From the NCBI GenBank assembly GCA_028554755.1, contig JAPTOF010000001.1:33995501-34059500 (forward strand): 64,000 bases of DNA, given 5' to 3'. Shown one piece after another: positions 22,276 through 35,400 of the stretch. The DNA is from Cordia subcordata. Taxonomy: Eukaryota > Streptophyta > Magnoliopsida > Boraginales > Cordiaceae. Every line of letters begins with the position of its first letter. The first letter of the stretch is position 1. The position numbers and the translations under genes were made by a program. The notes beneath the pieces were generated by a model, which was not told where the DNA came from, did no database searches, and saw only the letters and a program-made list of their open reading frames with translations.

Positions 22276-23241
22276 TCAAAAGGCATTGTGGCGGGACTTA
22301 TTACATGGATAAGCACAATCTATTTCCTTCATGGTTGCCCGGTCAAAAAACCAATCTCCAACAGCGAGTGCGTTAGTCTACAAATTCATCAATTTGGAAT
22401 ATGTATTTGAATTGAATAGAAACTCAAAATTCAAAAAAATGTAGAGTACTCAATGATATGTGAAAAGAGGACATCAAAGACTTCTATTGTGTTTGGCATA
22501 CCTTATTCTTAATGACTGGTGAATCATTTGCAAACCATGTGGGCACCCCAGATTAGTAGTGAGCAAAAGACGAACTTATAAATAATCCATGCTATGTCAA
22601 AGCAGCAAAACCTTTCACAGCATTTAGCAATTGATTTCTAAAATCTGGAAGTGTAATCATTAATTGTTATGTGACTAGGCAAAACATATGAAACTTATCT
22701 TAAACAATGGTAAATGATGTGCCTCACTTTGCAGAACTTGGATTTGTGATGCTGAACACTTGGTATGGCTATTCTTACAGTCATCCCAATGGCCTTGAGG
22801 ATCAGCCCCAAAAGCAGCCACACTATTTATGATCCAAACGTAACTGAAACGTAGTTAACAACATGATCACTATGGATAAACAAAAATTGTCAGAATTGGG
22901 AAACACATTTGAAAGGCAAACAAGAATTTATATTAGTTAACAACGGTGAGTCTCTATGTAGAACAAGGGTAGGAAAATAATGCATTACCTGCCATGAATC
23001 GTAGGCAGCATTAAGCATAATGAGAGGAGTCCTAATGTGGCCAATCAAATTCTGAGAGAAGAAGCACTGGAGGGGAAGAAAGACAATTAGAACGACTGTG
23101 AATTTAGGGAATAATAGCAGAAAATGCATCACTACATATAGCATTCCAGAAAGAAGGGAACAATTCCAAAAATGAAAGACAACTCACCAAGGTTGCATCA
23201 AGGTGGTCGATACAAGTACGTGATAGGTTCTTTTCAACACT
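22276..23241 (-). pseudogene. PAE fragment 2 (exons 8 to 12), broken
   Basis: Five exons match the complete gene in order: exon 8 about 23188-23241 ([13 protein letters not shown]), exon 9 about 22989-23066 ([22 protein letters not shown]), exon 10 about 22737-22840 (ADPQGHWDDCKNSHTKCSA), exon 11 about 22500-22645 and exon 12 at 22276-22377 ([18 protein letters not shown]). Exon 11 holds two in-frame stops, one of them in place of the glutamine of the HCQ motif, and the acceptor of exon 10 is GG instead of AG. Exons 1-7 are missing because intron 7 is cut at about 23625 by the next block X. Confidence 0.88.
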
Positions 23242-23625
23242 CTGTTGAATTACACGAATTCCCCATGAGAAAGATTGTAGATCATTGAAATTCGTAGGAG
23301 AAAGACGTGAAAATATTAAAGTCATAAATCACTGTTTTGAATCAAATTAATCTACAGTGCACAAAGACACGTCACACTGTTCTCCACCTTTCAGCTCATT
23401 CTTGTACTTCTCATTTTGATAATTAAATATTTCACTATTTTCTCGAAGATAATCTTTGGAAAATATATTTGTAGCTACTGAACTAAATTACATATGCAGT
23501 GTAATTGAAAATGAATAGCCCGCCAGTGTATCTGGTATTTCCAAACTGCTAGCAAGATACCTTTTCTGTGGAAAATATGAAAAGGTAATCAACTTTCCAA
23601 CTTCAAAAGGTGCTCACCTAACAAA

Positions 23626-25206
23626 TACCCCTGTATCTACACCCATAGTCAAGGTTAGTCAAAAGATACCATCACCTCCAAGACTACATCTAGAACCTTG
23701 GAATTTGTAGTCCAATGAGTGATCATCACTTGGTCATGGATCTCTTGATCTACGGAGCGACCCACAAGCCAAATGATCGATATACTATTGAAGGGTGGTA
23801 TCATTAGATCTAGATTTTTTTATGACCAATAGAACAAGTCAATGGGGGCGCATAAACTCTACTGTTGCCCATGTATATCCTGATTGGTTAAAACACAACA
23901 CCTAATGTATAAGGCAGACAATCTTATCATTTAAAACCTCTCTTTATGGTACATCAAAGTGCTATACCCTAACTTCACCAGTTCATCCACACATGCTCAA
24001 GATTAAAAGCATCAATCACTTAGAACAGTGAGTACCTTGTCTTCTATAAATGATGGCAGGGTTCTAAAAGACATACCCACGGTTGTTCTGTCCAATGTGT
24101 GACACATGCACTAAGAGCGAAGTCCGAAAAGACCCTCCAATGACCTAGGTAGATCATCCCTATCGGGAGACTCGCCCACTATAACCTCATTCTAGTAGAT
24201 TGTCCAATAATACCATCCAGCTATGGACATTCTTTATGACATATCCAAAACTAGACTTGGACTTACTGTACGTCCAGCCTCACTGTGCACCCAAGTCATA
24301 GGGCTACATCATTAGATCTTTACACAATGTATTACACATATATACTAGAGAGATAATACATGTAAGAAGTGCTCATAAACATAAACAATGATCAAATGTC
24401 TAGCTCAATATCTGTGTACAAGTGGTCTTTAGGGCATACAGTCCTTACAGTACTTATATCTGTAAGTACATTTAATTTTATACGTTTATTTATTTACTTT
24501 TCTGGTAGCAAAACATGTTTTGCACAAATTAAAATAACCATTAGTTTGTGAGGGTCAAGGATTTTATAAGACTTTGTTTTCTGGCTACATGTTAAAAGGA
24601 TATCAAGTAGTGATCAAGGGTTATATATGATTCTTTTCTTTCTTGTTCCTTCTTCTAGAAAAATGCTCCATAATTAAGTTTCAACCAAATTTGTATGGAT
24701 GATGAAAATGATCAAGTCATAACAATGACTAGATCTTTAAAGATGCAACTTGGTCATTAATGTGATCTACAGAGTAAGAAAGGTGCAGATAACTAAGTCC
24801 TATGATTAAATCAGATCTTGTAATTTGCAGCTGTCAAAATGCACTATCACATTCCTTAATTGTAGCTGTCAAATTGCACGATCACATTCTTAACTTTCCT
24901 AATATCTCTTATGCGGTTTTTTTTTTCCTTGAGTAACAAAAGCATTGTTACAAGCCAACTCAAATAGAATGATTTTGCAATCATATGGTACATAATGACA
25001 AGTCAATCTAAGGAATTGCTCAATGACGGAGAGACCAATCACTCACTGAAACAAAACCAACAAACCATTACTCTAAAATCCTTGTACATGATTAGCATAT
25101 TTTACTAGAATAGGATTTGTAACAATATCTTTGATTTGCTTAACTATTGTAAGAACACACATATGTGTGTGTGTTTCATATCATCAATGAAAGCAAGCTT
25201 TTGCAT
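23626..25206. repeat. Block X, copy 2
   Basis: Same sequence family as 15921-17480, joined directly to PAE intron 7 of fragment 2. The junction (ctcacctaacaaata | cccctgtatctac) is absent at the paralogous place near 33785, which runs on into intact intron 7. Confidence 0.8.
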
Positions 25207-25628
25207 TCAAAAGTCATTGTGGTAGGACTTATCATGTAGATAAGCACAGTCGATTTCCTTGACGCTTTCCCGGTTGAAAAATCAATCTCCAATAGCAAGC
25301 GCAATAGCTTGTAGATTCCTTGATTTGGATTATGTATTTGAATTCTGTAAAATCTCAAAATCTGAAGAAAATGCAGTGTACTCAATGATATGTGAAAAGA
25401 GGGCATCGAAGACTTTTGTTGTGTTTGTTTTATACTTAACTGAAATTTTAAATCTGAAAAGCATATAAAATTATATGCTTTTGCATACCTTATTGTCAAT
25501 GAATATCAAATAAGCCGCAATGCAGACCGCTCAGATTGACAATGAGAAAAACATGAATTTATAAATAATCCATACTGTCTCAAAATAGAAAAACCATTCA
25601 CAGCATTCACATGGCATATAACTAAAAT
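25207..25628 (-). pseudogene. PAE fragment 3 (exons 11 and 12 only)
   Basis: Exon 11 lies at 25489-25628 and exon 12 at about 25207-25308. Both have drifted further than in fragment 2, and the exon 12 acceptor is changed as in fragment 1. As in fragment 1, the sequence upstream of exon 11 is block Y rather than PAE. Non-functional. Confidence 0.75.
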
Positions 25629-25639
25629 CTAGAAGTTTA

Positions 25640-26082
25640 ATCATTATATATGCAGATAAAGAGCTAAAATCAATTTTGCTTGTACCACGCAAGTTATTCT
25701 AGCATTTTTGGTTTGAAATCTAAATAAAGATGAAAGGTGTTGATAGGTAATCAACAATTAGTGTAATCAGTCGAGTACATTGTGTAAACTTGAAACATCA
25801 TGATAGAAAATAAGAATACATTATTTAAAAAAAGTCATATCAAGGGAATTTTTTTCTTTTGTCTCACTTGACAAATAATTCTTTTTTTGTAATTAACTGT
25901 CCATTTTTTAAGAAATAAATGAAAGGTCATGTCATATATTATTTCATATATAATAGTAATAACTAAACAACACATATAGTTCCAAAAGCACATTTTGAAG
26001 ATTGAATTGCTTTTAATGCCAAAATAAAAAATATAAAAATTAAGAAAATAGGGAGTTAAACACAAAAGTATGACAATCAAAT
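25640..26082. repeat. Block Y, truncated copy
   Basis: Matches the S1 upstream flank at 17920-18360. It ends where an LTR begins at 26083; the S1-like gene that should follow is missing. Confidence 0.75.
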
Positions 26083-26617
26083 TGTTGAAAATTTGGAGTG
26101 TTTGGAACGAAGATAAACAAGATAGAGAAAGATGTAAAATACGATGGACACAATATTTTTAACGTGATTCAGCCTTCGGCCTACTTCTACAGGCAGACAA
26201 GAGGATTTTACTATGATAAGAACGAATACAACGCACGAAGAGAGGGCTCAAGCCTAGGGGCCCTTTCCCCTCCGCTCTCCTTACCCTTAAGGTCACTCCT
26301 TCTCTATCATACCTCTTTGTTTCTCTGTCTCACTCTAGTACAATACGTAAAGCCCTTATTTATAGAGTACAAGAAATACCAAATATGGCAACATTACGAA
26401 TATGGTAATGCTCTAAATATGGCAAGACTAGAGATTAGGTAGGATATCAAAAAAGGCAAAACTCTAAATATGGTAGGTCTCCTAATTTGGCCAAAACTAG
26501 GATCTTTTTTCACGTATTTAGAATGCAGGCCATATTCTAACAAATCTCCACCTTGGACCGTATTCGCTCTTCATCAGTAACCTCGAACACCTCTTGCTCA
26601 AGTTGTCAAATCTACCC
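26083..26617 (-). mobile_element. LTR plus short internal stub of a retrotransposon
   Basis: The LTR (26083-26542, 460 bp) starts TGTTGAAAA and ends TTCTAACA; on the minus strand a TATA-like box lies at about 26357-26366. The next bases read AAGGTGGAGATT on the minus strand, a purine tract, so this is the 3' LTR with about 75 bp of internal DNA. Block X then starts abruptly at about 26618, so the rest of the element was lost at the block junction. Confidence 0.75.
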
Positions 26618-28169
26618 CAAGACTATATATGGAACCTTGGAATCTGTGGTCCAATGAGTGATCATCACCTAGTCATGGATCTCTTGATCTAAAGAGTGAC
26701 CTACAAGCCAAATGATCGATATACCCTTGAAAGATGATATCACTAGATCTAGATTTATGATAACCAATAGGACAAGTCTAAGGGGGCACATAGACTTTAC
26801 TGTTGCATATGTATATCCTAATTGGTTAGAACACAACACCTAATGTATAAGGTAGACAATCTTATCATTTAAAACCTCTCCTCATGGTACATCAAAGTAT
26901 TACAACCTAACTTCACCAGTACATCCACACATGCTCACGATTAAGAGCATCGATCACCTGGAAGCAGTAAGTATCTTGTCTTCTATAAATGATGGCAGGG
27001 TTCCAAATGACATACTCATGGTTGTTTTGTCCAATGTGTAACATATGCACTAGGAGCAAAGTTTGAAAAGACCCTCTAATGACCTAGGTAGATCATCCCT
27101 ATCGGGAGACTTGCCTACTATAACCTTATCTTGGTAGAGCGCTCAATGCTACTTGGTAGAGTGCTCAATACTATCATCTAGCTATGGACATTCTTTATAA
27201 CATATCTAAAACTAGACATGGACTTACTATATGTCTTACCTTACTGCAACCCAAGTCATTGGATTACATCATTGGACCTTTATACAATGTATCACACATA
27301 TATACTAGAGAGATAATGGTAAGAAGTGTTCATAAATATAAACAATGATCAAATGTCTAGCTCAATATCTGTGTAAAAGTGGTCTTTAGGACATATAATC
27401 CTAACAGTACTTATATCTATAAGTACAAATAATTTTATTCGTTTATTTATGTACTTTTCCGGTAGCAAAACACGTTTTGCACAAATGAAAATAACCATAA
27501 GTTTGTGAGGGTTAAGGATTTGATAAGACATTTTTTTTATTGCTACATGTTAAAAGGATATCAAGTAGTGATCAAGGGCTATATATGATTCTTTTCTTTC
27601 TTGTTCGTTCTCCTAGAAAAATGCTCCATAATTAAGTTTCAAGCAAATTTGTGTAAATGATGAATGTGATCAAGTCGTAACAATGACTAGATCTTTAAAG
27701 ATGCAACTTGGTCATTAACGTCATCTACAGAGTAAGAAAGGTGCAGATAATTAAGTCCTATGATTAAATCAAATCTTGTAATTTGCAGCTGTCAAAATGC
27801 ACCATCACATTCCTTAATTACAACTGTCAAATTGCACGATCACATTCCTAACTTTCCTAATATCTCTTATGCAGTTTTTTTTTTTTTTTGGAATGACAAA
27901 AGCATTATTACAAGCCAACTCAAATAGAATGATTTTGCAATCATATGGTACATAATGACTAGTCAATCTAAGGAATTCCTCAATGATGAAAAGACCAATT
28001 ACTCACTAAAACAAAACAATAGACCATTATTCCGAAATCCTTGTACATGATTAGCATATTTTACTAGAATAGGATATGTAACAATATCTTTGATTTGCTT
28101 AACTATTGTAAGAATACACATATGTGTGTGTGTTTCATATCATCAATGAAAGCAAGCTTTTGCACCAAT
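26618..28169. repeat. Block X, copy 3
   Basis: Same sequence family as 15921-17480 and 23626-25206, lacking the first 30-40 bases. Confidence 0.8.
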
Positions 28170-28595
28170 TCAAAAGTTATTGTGGTAGGACCTATCACAT
28201 GGATAAGCACAATCGATTTCCTTGACGCTTTTTTAGTTAAAAAACCAATCTCCAACAACAAACGCAATGGCTTGTAGATTCATCGATTTGGATTATGTAT
28301 TTGAATTCTGTAAAAACTCAAAATCTGAAGAAACTGCAGTGTACTCAATGATATGTGAAAAGAGGGCATCGAAGAACTTTGTTGTGTTTGTTTTATACTA
28401 AACTGAAATTTTAAATATGAAAAGCATATAAAATTATATGCTTTTCCATACCTTATTGTCAATGACTATTGAATCAGCAACAAACCATGTGGACCCCTCA
28501 GATTGGCAATGAGCAAAACATGAATTTATAAATAATCCATGCTGTCTCAAAACAGCAAAACCATTCATAGCATTCATATGACATATAACTAAAAT
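28170..28595 (-). pseudogene. PAE fragment 4 (exons 11 and 12 only)
   Basis: Exon 11 at 28452-28595 and exon 12 at about 28170-28271, closely similar to fragments 1 and 3. The reading frame of exon 12 and its acceptor are damaged. Block Y follows on the right. Confidence 0.75.
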
Positions 28596-29339
28596 CTGGA
28601 CATGTAATCATCATAAATGCAGATGAAGAGCTAAAATCAATTTTGCTTGTACCATGCATTTTATTCTAGCTTTATTGGTTTGAAATCTTAATAAAGAAGT
28701 AAGGTGTTGGTAGGTAATCGACAATTAATATAATCAGTAGAGTACATTGTGTAAACTTGAAACATCGTGATGGAAAATAAGAATACATTATTTAAAAAAA
28801 AATCATATCAACGGATTTTTTTATTTTGTCTCACTTGACATAAAATTCTTTTTTTTTTTTTTTGTAATTAACCGTCCGTTTTCTGAGAAATAAATGAAAG
28901 GGCATGTCATATATTATTTCATAGACAATAGTAATAATCAAACGACACATATAGTTCCAAAAGCGCATTATGAAGATTGAATTGCTTTGAATGCCAAAAT
29001 AAAAAATATCAAAATTAAGAAAATGGGGAATTAAGCACGAAAGTATGACAATCAAACATTCTTCCATTGACATAGTTTCCTTATGTGTTATACCTGAGCA
29101 ACTAGTTTCAACGTTTCAAATTACACGAGATATAAATTATCATAGATATTAATATGAGATATTGACAATATATGTGAGATTTGTTATCAATTTGTCTTAG
29201 ATTTATTATACTTATTTTTATTCATCAACTCGATATGATATATTGGCTGGTGGAACCTAATAAGAAAATTACAAAGTGTACATGACATATATTGATCCAC
29301 GTGCTAATGATCATTATAATTGAAGAGCTCCCTAATCCC

Positions 29340-29342
<3 letters not shown>

Positions 29343-29382
<40 letters not shown>
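29343..29382. repeat. (AT)n microsatellite
   Basis: An uninterrupted AT repeat of about 40 bp in the S1 upstream flank of block Y copy 3. In copies 1 and 2 the same place holds longer mixed repeats. Confidence 0.9.
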
Positions 29383-29384
<2 letters not shown>

Positions 29385-29477
29385 TGAAGGTCGCTTTGCA
29401 ATTATTTTAAGAATTGGATGATTATCTCTTGCACACGCAAACATAGATTAGCTAACATTTTCAAGAAGCAAATAAAA

Positions 29478-29928
29478 ATGAGTCTAATTATCATAACCAA
29501 AGCCTCTTTTCCTTACTTATATTAGCAGTAACTAACATTCATGCTACTAATAGTTTTCTCAACAATGTCATTAAGATTCATATTGTGAAAAAGCTTCCAA
29601 GGATTCACCTCATCCATTAGTGGTTTGTTATATAGAGAAAGATCTTTATCTTGGAAAGCATACCCTTCCTGTGAATGATGATTACCACTGGGAATTTTTG
29701 TATGACGATGCAAAATCACAAGTCTTTGACTTTCTTTTTTATTAGGGTTCCAAGTTCAATTATTTTAAAGTTTTAAATTATGGCTGTACCACAACTCTAG
29801 ACATATTTTACTGGGAGGTAAAAGAAGACGGCTTTTATGTAGGTAATCACATGCCCCTTTTCAATCCATTAGAGTTGGTGAAAGATCATAGTAGGTCTAA
29901 CCAAGGAGGTTCGAGGCTTCTAGCTTAG
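29478..29928 (+). pseudogene. S1-like self-incompatibility family protein, copy 3, broken
   Basis: This copy keeps the ATG (29478-29480) and the first eight codons of the leader, but a one-base deletion in the leader brings a TAG after fifteen codons. Further on there is a second frame change near 29590 and a TAG at 29743-29745 where the FYWGS tryptophan belongs. YHWEF is still readable near 29680. The coding remnant ends at 29926-29928 in the same way as copy 2. It has more lesions than the other two copies and is certainly not functional. Confidence 0.85.
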
Positions 29929-30235
29929 ATAATACAAAAGAAAAGTTTGTTACCAAACTAATGTAGTGTGGGAATTAATTGTTGAAAAAATACACATACC
30001 AAATGATTTGGTGCAGGATTTTTCCTTAACTTCTCCCATGGCAAATCGAATGTGAGGCAAGCCAATTCTTTTTCTCCCCTAGTACCAAATCAATTGGTAT
30101 CTAACTATTTTTTGCACTTTCACTTCTCCCCCATGCCAATCCCCCTTAGCGCCAATTCAATGGGCAAACATTTAACAACACATCTTCCTGCATTAAATCA
30201 TCATATAATTCACTTAACGTTATTAATTATCAAAA

Positions 30236-31417
30236 GGGTAAAATGCACCAGACCCTCATATGGTTCATCGAAAGTGCACCAAACCCTCCTGTGGTGCAAA
30301 AAGTCTCACATAATCCCCTATGGTCTATAAAAGGGTATCAAACCCCCTGCCGTTAAGTAATCTGTTATATTTGACCATGATTTTTTGGAATTACCCAAAC
30401 TACCCTTCTCTGGTTTACAAAAGAAATGTTGCTAAAAAGATTTGAGCCATCAACCTCATATTAAAACAACAAACACTCTAACCAACTAAACTATAAATAA
30501 TTTATTTTTTAACTTAATTTCATGTTGATTTATATTTAGAATAGATATTGGTATAATGATATATTTTTTATGTCAAATTTTTTATCAACAGTTTTAAATA
30601 AAATCAACCTCAGATTAATTTGTGGAGTTATCACATCGATGCCTCTAAATATCTCTCTGTTTCACCAGTTACAAAGTTGAGAGCGAAATCATTTTATATC
30701 AATTGTTTGAACAAAGGAAGGAAAATCTCTAGGTGTATGTTTTCCGATGATGGTACCCAATCTATGGTGGTCTCCAAGTACCTATTTGTCAAATCAAGGC
30801 ATCTAAAACACAATGACATTGTATATATATGTATGTATATGTGTGTGTGTGTGTGTATATATATATTCACAAAGGCATTTGGAACTTTTATTTGGTTTAT
30901 GGAAAAGTATCAGACCCTTCTTCATAAGAGGGCGCAAGAATTTGTTGGAAACAAAGGTGTGGGCATTTGTAGGTCGGAAGTACACACTAGGGACACCCAT
31001 TCCTTGCACAATTACAACAACAACCGACATGAAATTAATTTGAGATTGATTTTTATTTTGAAATATTATTGAAAATTTGACATTAAAAACACATCATTGT
31101 ACTTATATACTCTAAATATAAATTGATCTAAAATTAATTTAAAACATGAATTACTTATAGCCTTGTTGGTTAAAGTATTTACAATTTTAATTTGAGGTTA
31201 AGGGTTCAAATCTTCTTTGGCAACATTCATTGTGCAAAATGGAGAAGTGTAGTTTGAGTAATTCTGAACAATTATGGTTAAAGATAACAATTTTTTTTAA
31301 TGGAAGAGGGTTTTGATACACTTTTATGGACCATAAAGGAATTGGTGCACTTTTTACATTACAGGGGGGTTTGGTGCACTTTTAATGAACTACAGAGGGG
31401 TTTGGTGCATTTTACCC
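30236..31417. mobile_element. Mutator-like long-inverted-repeat element, copy 2
   Basis: An 1182-bp element with a perfect 9-bp target duplication TTATCAAAA (30227-30235 and 31418-31426) and TIRs like those at 20104-21258. The interior frame 30620-31072 matches that of copy 1 in its first part (INCLNKGRKI, VVSKYLFV). There is no transposase; a (GT)n/(TA)n tract lies at about 30825-30865. Confidence 0.88.
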
Positions 31418-31764
31418 TTATCAAAATTCTACATCAATCTTACTAATGAAAAATACACACAGCATTTCTACATTATTAATTATTATAAACATTGTTGGCT
31501 TCTAATTCCCAAGATCTTTGATAAATGTCACCCAAGAACAAGGAAACAAAATTACACTTAACTTGAACCGGGGACCAAATTAGCAGTATATCTCACATAC
31601 TTAAGAATATCGTGTTAAAATTTCATATTTATCGACTAAGGATAGTTAACAAAATTATTAATTAACCTCACAATGCAGAATTTATATATTAATCACATGA
31701 ACCCTTAATTAAAAAGATTGGAATAGATGTGTCAAAATTTTGATTGGTAAAATAACAATCAACT

Positions 31765-32432
31765 AAAAAGAAAAACTCAATCGAATTTATGGTCAAATAT
31801 ATACGTCGATTTCCTTGAATTATTAATGGGACATTATGACATTCCAAAATCAGCAAAATTTCTTATTGTAAGGGTAGCAAATTCCGTGAGCTTAAAAGTG
31901 AACAAGGAGAAAGATAGCTCAAAAAGGTAACAAGAGTCCGTCCAAATAGATTAAAGTTTCCAAACAAGAGCTTAAAAGTGGACAGAGAGGAATTCACAGC
32001 TTTGCATATGTCACAAGAGATTTAGGCCCACGAAGGTTCTATATGAACCATCAAATTCAGCACGATTTCATTTTACTGAGTGAATGCAAGAAAAGACGAG
32101 ACCTCCTCTAGCAGAGATTGATTGTGCCTTTGTTGTCAAAGACGAGGAGAAAGAGGGAAAACTTGGGGAAGAAAAAAGGAAAACTCAAATTTAGATTACG
32201 TTAGTGTCCAAGAAACTGTATTTACTCTTTAAGAGAAACCAATATGCAAGGATAAAATGGAAATTTGAACTACCTGGGAAAGGGCTTTCTTGGAATATTA
32301 AATTTAGGTACAAATTTAAGACAATATTGTATAGTCTTTCACAGCAGAGTACAAGCTACAAATTTAGAACTTCTAGCCCTTAATGGGCTTTCAGTTAATA
32401 GTAAAGATTCCGTAAAAAGCTTTTGCACCAAT
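31765..32432. repeat. Block Z, copy 2, non-coding left part (3' flank of the PAE gene)
   Basis: Matches 21600-22275. On the minus strand it is the downstream region of the complete PAE gene and should hold its 3' untranslated region. Confidence 0.65.
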
Positions 32433-35400
32433 TCAAAAGACATTGTGGCAGGACTTATCACATGGACAAGCACAATCTATTTCCTTAACGGTTGCCCGGT
32501 CAAAAAACCAATCTCCAACAGCGAGTGCAATGGTCTGCAATTTCATCAATTTGGATTATATATTTGAATTCCATAAAAACTCAAAATTCAAAAACAAATG
32601 CAAAGTACTCAATGATATGTGAAAAAAGGACATCGAAGACTTTTGTTAGGTTTAGCATACCTTATTCCTAATGACTGGTGAATCAGCTGCAAACCATGTG
32701 GGCACCCCAGATTGGCAGTGAGCAAAACACGAATTTATAAATAATCCATGCTGTCTCAGAGCAGCAAAGCCTTTCACAGCATATAGCATTTGATTTCTAA
32801 AATCTGGAAGTATAATCATTAATTATTATATGACTACGCAAAACATATAAAGCTTATCTTAAACAATGGTAAATGATGTGCCTCACTTTGTAGAACTTGG
32901 ATTTGTGATGCTGAACACTTAGTATGGTTATTCTTGCAATCATTCCAATGGCCTTGAGGATCAGCCGTTGAAGCAGCCACACTGTTTGTGATCTGAACGC
33001 AATTGAAACGTAGTTAACAACATGATCACTATGGATAAACAAAAATCCTCAGAATTGGGAAACACATTTGAAAGGCAAACAAGAATTCATATAAGTTAAA
33101 AACGGTGAGTCTCCATGTAAAACAAGGGTAGGAAAATAATGTATTACCTGCCATGAATCATAAGCAGCACTGAGTATAAAGAGAGGAGTCCTAATGTGGT
33201 TGATCAAATTCTGAGAGAAGAAGCACTGGAGGGGAAGAAAGACAATTAGAACGACTATGAATTTATGGAATAATAGTAGAAAATGCATCACTACATATAC
33301 CATTCCAGAAAGAAGGGAATAATTCCAAGAACTGACGACAACTCACCGAGGTTGCATCAAGGTGGTCGATGCAAGTACGCGGTAGATTGTTTCGAACACC
33401 CTGTTGAATTACACGAATTCCCCATGAGAAAGATTGTAGATCGTTGACAATTAGTGGGAGAAAGACTTGAAAATATTAAATTCATAAATCACTCTTTTGA
33501 ATCAAATTAATCGACAAAACACAATGACACGTCACACTGTTCTCTACCTTTCTCCTTATTCTTGTACTTCTCATTTTGATAATTAAATATTTCACTATTT
33601 TCTCGGAGATAATCTTTGGGTACAAATATATCTGTACCTACTCAACTATATTACATATGCAGTGTAATTGAAAATGAATAGCTCGCTAGTCTATCCAGTA
33701 TCTCCAAATTGCTAGCAAGATACATTTTTCTATGGAAAATATGAAAAGGTAATCGATCTTCCAACTTTAGAGGATGCTCACCTAACAAATCTATAACACC
33801 AAATATACTTTAACCATTACATTCAAGTTTTAAGGGGTTGTTCATTCGCCTAAACATTATGTGTGTATGTGCGTGTGTATATATGGCTGACTTATTGACC
33901 ATCGTGAGTTTTTATCCCACACTTTGACAATTTAGAAGAAACAATGCAACATATGATGAATGAATTCACTCAGAAATTTAATGGCATCACAGTTGGCTGG
34001 AATCAAATGAGCAAGTAACAAAGACAACAGGTCTACATTGTGAAAAACTTGAGAGTGACTACATGAATGGAAATAGTCGAGTACCTGCAAGCTAACCACA
34101 CCTTGGAAGCGGTTCCTAAGGGTGTGTCCGCCAGATACATCAATTCTGAAAATTTGAAATTAATGTAAGCTACAAAGAATATAAAACTAAATATTCAACA
34201 ACTATAACTAGAGGATTAAAGATTTGGAAATTACGCATCAATGAATAATCCAGCATCAGCTAGACACTTCACTCTGATTTTACTTGGAAACAAGCTTCTG
34301 AACTCATCACAGTGCAATATAGATGCTAGACCACCGGAAGAGCACCCAGAAAGAAGAGCCTAAAAAGAAATTCAAGATACCACAAAGAAACCAAAAAAAA
34401 AAAAAGAAAAGGAGAAGAAATGGAACAAATACCATCTTAAAACTATACCTGGTCGGCATGGCTCATTCCCTTTGACATTAATTCATCCATGGCAGCTTGC
34501 CATATGCGTCTCCCTCGAAATTGCAGTCCTGCAGCCTGGAGAAAAAGAAATAATGATATACTCTTCTTATTGTTAAGCTAATAATAAGCAATTCACGTAG
34601 TTGCTAATGATTTTGCAAATTTTAACCTTATCTTCACCGTCCCCAGCAAAGGAGGCACCATCGCAATAACGAACTAATACTCTGTTCCAGTTAAAGAAAT
34701 CTAATCGAGAGGGGAGGGGGGGAACATTATCAGTTGTTTGCAATCTGAAATATGTAGAAACAAAAAGGATTACAAGAGGTTAAAGTAGCAATAAATTTCT
34801 CAAGATACCTGGATTTTCTTTAGCATTATTGCTTAAAATTCCAGTAAAAGCAATTTGTTTTCCCATATGTGTTGATGATCCCGCATCACGCAGTGCGCGG
34901 TCCATACATGCTAGAGTGTTTTCACACGATGCCCCACCCTACACAGGTTGTTCAAAGTTAGATTTTTGCTAATAGCTCAAAATTTGGCACATGGAAGTCA
35001 TTACCCAATAGTATCAGAAGTACGTGAACATTTCCATTATCACCGAGTCTCTAAGCTAATAGAGATATAGTAGCAGAAAATTTGCTTTGCTTAAGTCAAC
35101 CTTTTCTTATCAATTTACAGTTCTGATAGCTTGAATCTCTTTTTGACAGTATAACTTTTGCTCTCAAGGACTCAAGTATGATAATCCAGTATATGGAAAA
35201 CAAGATTGATGTAAGGCCAAGAAAAGTATAAAAGTATAGAAGCAATATTTATACAAAAGTTCCACTTTGTCCTGTTAATAAACACAAGATTAAGTAAATT
35301 AAAACTCGCATCAGAATTGGAAGACTGTATGGATTAATTCGCGGAGATCATTTCCTGGTCCACTTAAATGAAGGAAAAGCCGTATATCCGATCACATTTG

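Noticed and set aside
22890..23325. Open frames with hydrophobic residues on the minus strand, treated as separate small genes
   Set aside because: They are unspliced read-through of PAE exons 8 and 9 and their introns.
15921..28600. Regularly repeated blocks as a possible CRISPR-like or satellite array
   Set aside because: The repeats are kilobase-sized, contain gene fragments and differ in length; they fit segmental duplication in a plant nuclear genome.
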